From positions 1 to 32,001 of the forward strand of contig NZ_JACMNS010000155.1 of assembly GCF_014378415.1 (NCBI RefSeq): DNA of 32,001 bases, in the 5' to 3' direction. The notes beneath the pieces were generated by a model. It made no database searches. It saw only the letters and a program-made list of their open reading frames with translations, and had not been told where the DNA came from. A program made the position numbers and the translations under genes. The DNA comes from Aquabacterium sp. GTDB lineage: Bacteria; Pseudomonadota; Gammaproteobacteria; Burkholderiales; Burkholderiaceae_C. Positions 26,444 through 32,001 of the stretch are shown here, piece by piece (within the stretch, counting starts at the first letter, position 1; the number at the start of each line of letters is the position of its first letter).

Positions 26444-27625
26444 ATGGAAGTACGCCACCTGCTTTTGGCTTTTGTGCTGTTGACGCACGGCCTCACCACC
26501 TTGATGTGGTGGGCTGCGGGCACTTGGCTTGGCCTGTCACGCAAAGCCGCGATGCATTGGTTGGTGGCCAGCCTGTGCAATGGCCTGGCGCTGGCCTGCA
26601 TGATGTTGACCGATGGGTGGCCAGAGACCGCCTTGGCGCTGCTGGCCTGCGTGCTGGTGGTGCATGGCGCCGTGTCAATGCGACGCGGCTTGCAAGCCTT
26701 CTTGAAATTGCGGCATACCGACGGATCCCACCTGATCCTGGGGTTGGGCGCCACCTTGTTTTGCCTGGGTTTGTGCCTGCCGATGGGCTGGCGGGTCGCC
26801 GGCGTCGTGGTCTGCAGCGCAGTCATCGGCTGGGTGATGCTGAGCACGGCTCGCGAATGCTTTGCCCCCCTGCGCACCGAGTTCCAGGTCGGCACGGCCT
26901 GGGTGCACTCGGCGCTGCTGACCAGCGTGGCCCTGATGTTTGCGGGGCTGGCCATGAGCGAGTTGCTGCCCGGTGTGGTCTGGCCCTGGCTGTTGGACAA
27001 TGCCCAACAGGCCCAAGTGGGGATGGTGCTCACCAGCGTCACGGTGTCGATTTTGTCGGCCTTCGTCTTGGGGTACATCGTGGTAACCCGGTTGGTGCGG
27101 CGCCTGGAACACCTGTCCCACCACGACGCGCTGACCGGCCTGCTGAACCGCCGTGCCATCGAATATTTGCTGGACCGCGAGGCCCAGCGCCTGCACCGTT
27201 TTGGCGAGCCTTTCACCGTGCTGATGGTGGACATCGATCATTTCAAACGCATCAATGACCGGCTTGGCCACGCTGCCGGTGACGCGGTGCTCTGCGCGGT
27301 GTCGCAGGCCCTTCAGGCGCAAGCGCGCGAGGTGGACCGGGTGGCCCGGTTTGGCGGCGAAGAATTCTGCGTCCTGCTACCCCACACGCTGCACGATGGA
27401 GCCTTGCTGGCCGCCGAGCGCTTGCGCCACGCCATCAGCCAGATCAACATCCCCTGGGCCGACGAAACCATCACGGTCACCATCAGCACCGGGCTGGCCA
27501 CCGCCAATGATTCGCTGGAAGCACTGGCCTCGTTGCTGCGCCGTGCAGACGATGCGCTGTACCAAGCCAAGGCCGAAGGCCGCAACAAGGTGGTCAGCGC
27601 GCCAGACCGCGTGGCCGCCGCCTGA
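26444..27625 (+). CDS. membrane-bound GGDEF diguanylate cyclase
   Basis: 393 aa. The first 215 residues contain about six or seven hydrophobic helices and end in a short helix (RLVRRLEHLSHHDALTG) leading into a GGDEF domain. The active-site motif is GGEEF at 304-308, and the inhibitory I-site REVD lies at 295-298, five residues before it as required, so the enzyme should make c-di-GMP from two GTP with product feedback inhibition. There is no EAL or HD-GYP domain. The membrane part matches no sensor family I can name and may sense a lipid, a gas or a small hydrophobic ligand. AAGG is seven bases before the ATG. It lies between the VWA gene and its likely MoxR partner, on the opposite strand. 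Confidence 0.93.
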   Translation: MEVRHLLLAFVLLTHGLTTLMWWAAGTWLGLSRKAAMHWLVASLCNGLALACMMLTDGWPETALALLACVLVVHGAVSMRRGLQAFLKLRHTDGSHLILGLGATLFCLGLCLPMGWRVAGVVVCSAVIGWVMLSTARECFAPLRTEFQVGTAWVHSALLTSVALMFAGLAMSELLPGVVWPWLLDNAQQAQVGMVLTSVTVSILSAFVLGYIVVTRLVRRLEHLSHHDALTGLLNRRAIEYLLDREAQRLHRFGEPFTVLMVDIDHFKRINDRLGHAAGDAVLCAVSQALQAQAREVDRVARFGGEEFCVLLPHTLHDGALLAAERLRHAISQINIPWADETITVTISTGLATANDSLEALASLLRRADDALYQAKAEGRNKVVSAPDRVAAA

Positions 27626-27644
27626 TCAGCACTGGCTGGATTGA

Positions 27645-28487
27645 TCAGCGGTTGTTGCGGGCCATGGCCACCAGGCGCTCGAACAAGCTGAGGTCTTGCT
27701 CGTTCTTGAGCAAGGCGCCCACCAAAGGCGGCACGCTGGCCTTATCGTCCTTGCTTTGCAGCACTTCCAGCGGGATGTCTTCGGCCAACAGCAGCTTGAG
27801 CCAGTCAATCAACTCGGAGGTACTGGGCTTTTTCTTAAGGCCAGGCAGGTTGCGCACCTCGTAAAAATGGCGCATGGCCGACGCCAGCAAATCCTGCTTG
27901 ATGCCCGGAAAATGCACGTCCACGATCTTCTTCATCGTGATCGCATCAGGGAAGCGGATGTAATGGAAGAAGCAGCGGCGCAGGAAAGCGTCGGGCAGGT
28001 CTTTCTCGTTGTTCGACGTGATGATGACCAGTGGCCGGTGCTTGGCCTTGACCAGCTGGCGCGTCTCGTACACGTAGAACACCATGCGGTCGATTTCACG
28101 CAGGAGGTCGTTCGGGAATTCGATGTCGGCCTTGTCGATTTCGTCGATCAGCAAGGCGACCCGCTGGTCGGCGTCGAACGCCTGCCACAACACACCCTTG
28201 ATGATGTAGTTGTGGATGTCCTTGACCTTTTCTTCGCCCAACTGGCTGTCGCGCAGGCGGCTGACGGCGTCGTATTCGTAGAGGCCTTGCTGCGCCTTGG
28301 TGGTCGATTTGATGTGCCATTGCAACAGTGGCATGCCCAGCGCTTGCGCGACTTCTTCGGCCAGCATGGTCTTGCCGGTGCCGGGCTCGCCCTTGATCAG
28401 CAGAGGGCGCTGAAGCGTCAGCGCGGCGTTGACCGCCAGTTTGAGGTCGTCTGTTGCGACGTATTGGTCCGTGCCTTGAAACTTCAT
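27645..28487 (-). CDS. MoxR-type AAA+ ATPase
   Basis: 280 aa. Walker A is GEPGTGKTML (about residues 35-44) and Walker B is LLIDEIDKAD; sensor 1 lies in ITSNNEKDLPDAFLRRC. MoxR ATPases act as chaperones that, with VWA proteins, help assemble or activate enzyme complexes. The likely partner is the CoxE-like VWA protein at 25145-26317. ATG 28487 gives the usual MKFQG start; a TTG four codons earlier, at 28499, has AAGGA nine bases upstream and is a real alternative. The gene converges on the cyclase gene with a gap of 19 bases and no visible terminator. Confidence 0.93.
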   Translation of the reverse strand: MKFQGTDQYVATDDLKLAVNAALTLQRPLLIKGEPGTGKTMLAEEVAQALGMPLLQWHIKSTTKAQQGLYEYDAVSRLRDSQLGEEKVKDIHNYIIKGVLWQAFDADQRVALLIDEIDKADIEFPNDLLREIDRMVFYVYETRQLVKAKHRPLVIITSNNEKDLPDAFLRRCFFHYIRFPDAITMKKIVDVHFPGIKQDLLASAMRHFYEVRNLPGLKKKPSTSELIDWLKLLLAEDIPLEVLQSKDDKASVPPLVGALLKNEQDLSLFERLVAMARNNR

Positions 28488-28520
28488 GTGATTGCTCAAC
28501 CGGGTTGATCCTTCATTCGC

Positions 28521-28542
28521 AGTATAGGTCGCTCTCTATAAT
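28521..28542. promoter_or_regulatory. back-to-back -10 elements of the moxR/cytochrome gap
   Basis: TATAAT at 28537-28542 on the plus strand is a perfect -10 hexamer facing the cytochrome gene. TATACT on the minus strand (28521-28526) faces the MoxR gene. The matching -35 boxes are poor in both directions (about half of the bases), so activators may be involved. The 103-base gap holds both promoters. Confidence 0.45.
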
Positions 28543-28590
28543 GATTCGATTCGTGTTTTTTCACCTGCCCGCATTTTCCCCGCCAGAACC

Positions 28591-29259
28591 ATGAAAACAC
28601 TGCCTTCCTTGATTTGTTCCCTGAGCCTTGCGATTGCAGGCCTGCTGACTGGGGCCGCGCATGCCCAGGAGACCAAGCCAGGTGATCCGGTCGCGGCGCA
28701 GAAGAAGGTGGCCATGTGCATTGGCTGCCACGGCATCGTGGGCTACCAGGCCAGCTTCCCTGAAGTGCACCGCGTGCCGATGATTTCGGGCCAGAGCGCC
28801 AAGTACATCGCCTCGGCCCTGAACGCCTACAAAAAGGGCGAGCGCAAGCACCCCACCATGCGCAGCATCGCAGCTTCCCTGACCGATCAGGACATCGCCG
28901 ACATTTCGGTTTATTACGAAGGCAGTGGCAAGAATCTGCCCCCCCACGCTGGCAAGAGCGTAGCGCTCAATGCTGAAATTGACGCCCTGCTTAAAAAGGG
29001 CAACTGCGCCTCCTGCCATGGCGCTGGTTTGAACAAGCCAATTGACGTCTATCCCAAGCTGGCAGGCCAGTACGAAGACTATTTGTTCGTGGCCCTGAAG
29101 TCCTACCAAACGGACAGCAAAGGCCCGATTGGCCGCGGCAACCCGATCATGGTGGCCCAAGCCAAGATGTTCACCTTGCCCGAGCTGAAATTGCTGGCGC
29201 ATTACATCGGTGGCCTGCCCAGCGACTTGAAGACGGTGCCACAAGCCAAGTTCCGCTGA
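28591..29259 (+). CDS. diheme c-type cytochrome (cytochrome c4-like)
   Basis: 222 aa. A clear Sec signal peptide ends AAHAQ near residue 26, so the protein is periplasmic. There are two c-type heme sites, CIGCHG near residue 43 and CASCHG near 143, one per tandem class I cytochrome domain. Candidate axial Met residues lie downstream of each site (in HPTMRSI and IMVAQAKMFT). It probably carries electrons from the bc1 complex or another donor to terminal oxidases. It has its own promoter region and a strong terminator, so it is a single-gene unit. Confidence 0.93.
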   Translation: MKTLPSLICSLSLAIAGLLTGAAHAQETKPGDPVAAQKKVAMCIGCHGIVGYQASFPEVHRVPMISGQSAKYIASALNAYKKGERKHPTMRSIAASLTDQDIADISVYYEGSGKNLPPHAGKSVALNAEIDALLKKGNCASCHGAGLNKPIDVYPKLAGQYEDYLFVALKSYQTDSKGPIGRGNPIMVAQAKMFTLPELKLLAHYIGGLPSDLKTVPQAKFR

Positions 29260-29280
29260 ACCGGGTTGGTCCCGCACAGC

Positions 29281-29312
29281 AAAAAGCCACGCTCATCAAG
29301 CGTGGCTTTTTT
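29281..29312. terminator. bidirectional intrinsic terminator
   Basis: Perfect 13-base arms, AAAAAGCCACGCT at 29281-29293 and its complement at 29299-29311, with a five-base loop CATCA and a run of T at the end. The A-run on the left makes it work for both strands, ending the cytochrome transcript and that of the convergent adhesin gene, whose stop is 40 bases away. Confidence 0.92.
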
Positions 29313-29351
29313 CATGGGGCCGCCATCACAGCGGCCCTGGCACTGCCCTGA

Positions 29352-32001
29352 TCAGCCGTCAACCAACAACTTGTTCTGCTGCAGCAGTTTGACGATGATC
29401 TGATCGTCGGTGGCGTTGGCGGCCAGGCCCATGTCGGTGCGGATATTGACGCCCTCCAGGACGATGCGCTGCGTTTCCTGCCCAGCCGTGTAGGTGCCGT
29501 TGGTGAAACCACCGGTGGCACTGACGTGCACCACCGTCGTGCCCGCGGTCGACGTGTCGAAATCCAGGTAGTTGTGCAGGTTGCCGCTGCCGCCGGTGGT
29601 GTTCTCGCCTTGCAGCAGGTCGCGCAGGTCGAGCACATCGCCACCATCGGCCACGGGCGCGACGCTGAAGTCCTTGATGGTATCGACGGCACGGCCCGAG
29701 GTGGTGGCCACGCCAGGGTCGGCGAAGTGCCAGGCAAAGGTGTCGGAGCCCAGGCCACCGGTCAGGGCATCGCTGCCCGGACCACCGACGAGGATGTCGT
29801 TGCCATTGCCACCGTTAAGGGTGTCGTTGCCCAAACCACCGTTGAGGGTGTCCTGGCCATCACCGCCATTGAGGACGTCGTTCCCGGCATTGCCATAAAG
29901 GCGGTCATCGCCCAGGCCACCGTTCATGATGTCGTTGCCTTCGCGGCCCATCAGGATGTCTGCGCCTGAAGTGCCGTTGAAAGTGTCGATCGCGGTGGTG
30001 CCCGCTTGTACGTTGGTGGCTTCGACACGGATCGTCAAGGTCGATGAGGTGGTGTCGCCGTCGCCATCGGCCAGTGAATAGGTGAAGGTTTCGGTCAAAC
30101 CGGCCACCCCCTGCCCGCCTGGTGCGGCATAGGTGTATTCGCCGGTGTCCATGTTCAAGGTCAGGCTGCCTACGCTGGTGGCCGCCGTGATCACCGGGTT
30201 GGCCGCATCGTAGGTGTACACACGGCCATCGATGGTGATGCTGTCCACGTGCGCGAAGCCATCGGCGCCACCGGGCAGGGACATGACGGAGCCCGCCGTG
30301 AACAGCTTGCCGACCGCAGCCTCCTTGACCGTGCCGGACAAGACCGCGTCCAACTGGCTGAGGTTGCTGACCACAGTCCCATTGAGGTTCTGACCCGCTT
30401 GGCCATCGTGGGCGATGGGGTTGAGGTAAGTGGCCGAAACACCAGCGCCCAGGCCAATGGCGTAGGACTTGATCTGGTTGTCGTTGAGGAACTTGACCCA
30501 ATCGGCCTCTTCGGAGGTGTCGATGCCATCACCGAGGTTGGTGTTGGTCTGGCTGCCATTGTTGCTCTCAGGATTAGGGCGGTCGCTGGACAGCGTCGGG
30601 TTGCCGTCCGAGAAGAAGTAACCCACGTTCTGCGCACCTGCCAGCTTGCCGACCGCAGTGTTGAAGGCGGTTTCAGCCGCGCTCAAACCATAGTCGTAGT
30701 TGGTACCGCCGCTGGCCTTGATCAACGCCAGCAGGTCCTTGGCCGCGCTGACGGTGAGCCAGGTGCTGCCCAAGGCTTGCGCGGTGCCAGAGAAGGTCAC
30801 CAGGCGCACGGCCACGTCACCGATTTGGTCGTATTTGTCCAGCAAGGTCTTGATGGACGCCACGGCCAGCTCCAGACGCGTTTGCGTGCCATTGATGACA
30901 TCGTTCATGCTGCCGGACACGTCCAGCGTGATGAGCAGGTTGGTGTTGATGGTAACCACCGAATCGGTGACCTGGCCCAACACGCCGGGGGCGTCGTCTT
31001 GCACCTGGATGGTCAGGTTGCCTTGGCCCGTTTTGGCCCCATCGCTGGCGGTGATGCCAAAGCTCAGGTTCAAGACGTCTTCGCCCTGCGCACTGTGGTG
31101 AAGCGGCGCCAGCAACTGGGCGCTGTAGTTGCCCGCGTTGTCGATCGAGACGGTGAACACGGTGTTGGCACCAGCGGCGCTGCCATCTTTGCCGATCAAT
31201 CCGCCGTTGCCATCGCTGGTCCAGACGACCGCTTGACCGTTGGCGGCAATCACAGGCTCGGTTGGCGCGGTCAAGGTCACTGACGTGATGGTCGAGTCTG
31301 CATCACTCATGGTGATCTTGCCGCTGACCGTGGCGCTGTCGGTGTTGTCGTTGTTGCCGTTGCTGTCCTTCAGGCCGCCAGGCAGGCCTTCTTCTGAAAC
31401 GTAGCCGGTGGTGTTGCCGACCACCGGCGCATCGTTCACAGCAGTGAACTGCACGGTAGTCAGGGCGGTGTTGCTCAGGCTGCTGCCATCGGTGACAGTG
31501 ACTTCGACCGTGCGGTCCGCCGTGGAGGGGTTTTTCGAGGTGCTGGAGAAACCGATGTCGCGGATGGCGGTCTGGTAGTCGGACAGGGACGCCGTGCCGC
31601 TCAGGGTGACGGTGCTGCCCACCACGGTGGCCGTGATGCCCGTGGACAATGCGTTGAGCACCGACAGCACATCACCGGCCTGGGCATTGGTGAGTGTGAT
31701 GGTGGCGCCCGTCAGTTGGGTCGGGTGTGAGCTGGACAGGCTGATGTCCACATCCGACAAGCGGACGGGCGCGGCGCCTTCGGTGTAGCTGGTGACATAG
31801 CCCGTGCCTGTGACGCCACTGGAGTTGTCGGCGTCGAGGTCGAGCGCTGGTGGTGTCGTGTCGATCTTGGCGCTGTCGGTGCCTGGAGCACTGCTGTTGC
31901 CAGCGGTGTCCACGATGACAGCGGTCACCGCGATGGTGGCGCCTTCAGCGGCGGCCGTGAAGCTCGTTCTCACGAAGCCGTTGGCCTTGTCTTGCGCCGT
32001 C
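29352..32001 (-). CDS. large VWA/RTX adhesin secreted by type I system (C-terminal part)
   Basis: At least 883 residues; the frame is still open at the right edge, so the N-terminus is missing and the GTG at 31973 is not the start. In protein order: Ig-like/cadherin-like repeats; a module resembling T1SS-143 repeats (about 31000-31330, with QAVVWTSDGNGG and VQDDAP); a VWA domain with a perfect MIDAS DVSGS at 30909-30923 and a later FFSDGNP; another beta-rich module; eight RTX nonapeptides; and a C-terminal target domain like the VC_A0849-type type I secretion signal, ending in KLLVDG. Such proteins are exported through the ABC/TolC-type channel, fold with calcium outside and mediate adhesion or biofilm formation. 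The transporter genes are not in the window. Confidence 0.93.
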   Translation of the reverse strand, partial: TAQDKANGFVRTSFTAAAEGATIAVTAVIVDTAGNSSAPGTDSAKIDTTPPALDLDADNSSGVTGTGYVTSYTEGAAPVRLSDVDISLSSSHPTQLTGATITLTNAQAGDVLSVLNALSTGITATVVGSTVTLSGTASLSDYQTAIRDIGFSSTSKNPSTADRTVEVTVTDGSSLSNTALTTVQFTAVNDAPVVGNTTGYVSEEGLPGGLKDSNGNNDNTDSATVSGKITMSDADSTITSVTLTAPTEPVIAANGQAVVWTSDGNGGLIGKDGSAAGANTVFTVSIDNAGNYSAQLLAPLHHSAQGEDVLNLSFGITASDGAKTGQGNLTIQVQDDAPGVLGQVTDSVVTINTNLLITLDVSGSMNDVINGTQTRLELAVASIKTLLDKYDQIGDVAVRLVTFSGTAQALGSTWLTVSAAKDLLALIKASGGTNYDYGLSAAETAFNTAVGKLAGAQNVGYFFSDGNPTLSSDRPNPESNNGSQTNTNLGDGIDTSEEADWVKFLNDNQIKSYAIGLGAGVSATYLNPIAHDGQAGQNLNGTVVSNLSQLDAVLSGTVKEAAVGKLFTAGSVMSLPGGADGFAHVDSITIDGRVYTYDAANPVITAATSVGSLTLNMDTGEYTYAAPGGQGVAGLTETFTYSLADGDGDTTSSTLTIRVEATNVQAGTTAIDTFNGTSGADILMGREGNDIMNGGLGDDRLYGNAGNDVLNGGDGQDTLNGGLGNDTLNGGNGNDILVGGPGSDALTGGLGSDTFAWHFADPGVATTSGRAVDTIKDFSVAPVADGGDVLDLRDLLQGENTTGGSGNLHNYLDFDTSTAGTTVVHVSATGGFTNGTYTAGQETQRIVLEGVNIRTDMGLAANATDDQIIVKLLQQNKLLVDG
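29736..29948 (-). repeat. eight tandem RTX calcium-binding nonapeptides
   Basis: Eight consecutive units of the form GGxGxDxLx lie within the adhesin, for example GGLGNDTLN and GGNGNDILV. Each turn of the resulting parallel beta-roll binds calcium. The repeat is coding, with 27-base periodicity, and explains the repetitive DNA here. Confidence 0.93.

Noticed and set aside
29736-29948. Regular short repeats that could be taken for a CRISPR or minisatellite array
   Set aside because: The 27-base period is in frame with the adhesin and encodes RTX nonapeptides; there are no conserved repeats with unique spacers.

Overview
The window looks like chromosomal DNA of a motile, Gram-negative betaproteobacterium, most likely Burkholderiales and probably Comamonadaceae-like. 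This rests on high GC content, tight ATGA/GTGA gene overlaps, the style of the CheA/MCP proteins, a TamA/TamB pair and a type I secreted RTX adhesin. No 16S or other taxonomic marker is present, so the assignment is an inference. There is no transposase, integrase, tRNA or CRISPR array.

Layout. (1) 1-1157: a short ORF possibly coupled to an upstream gene that leaves the window, converging on an unrecognised membrane-anchored protein. (2) 1289-14524: one long plus-strand chemosensory operon behind a sigma-28-like promoter: MCP-like protein, cheY, a STAS protein, cheA, mcp, cheW, mcp, cheW, mcp, cheR, cheD, cheB. (3) 14590-17376: plus-strand fumC, a DUF808 membrane protein and a small lipoprotein. 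(4) 17405-26317: a minus-strand block of a CoxE-like VWA protein, tamA, tamB, yfbR-like 5'-deoxynucleotidase and a DEDDh exonuclease. (5) 26444-28487: a membrane GGDEF diguanylate cyclase on the plus strand, then a MoxR-type ATPase on the minus strand. (6) 28591-29259: a diheme c-type cytochrome with a strong terminator. (7) 29352-32001: the C-terminal part of a large VWA/RTX adhesin that runs off the right end.

How the genes fit together. The che operon encodes a near-complete signalling set: receptors, two couplers, kinase, response regulator, and the methylation and deamidation enzymes. It has no separate cheZ. The first gene, an MCP-like protein with no periplasmic domain, carries a CheZ-like FQDxxxQ motif near its C-terminus and lies directly upstream of cheY, so it may be the missing phosphatase. 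CheA carries a tandem 24-residue motif matching the MshEN nucleotide-binding (c-di-GMP) signature between its N-terminal domains and its dimerisation domain. The three classical MCPs carry one, two and three HAMP-like units and end in CheR-tether-like pentapeptides. With the nearby diguanylate cyclase and RTX adhesin, the window suggests a chemosensory system open to c-di-GMP input, though this is inferred from sequence alone.
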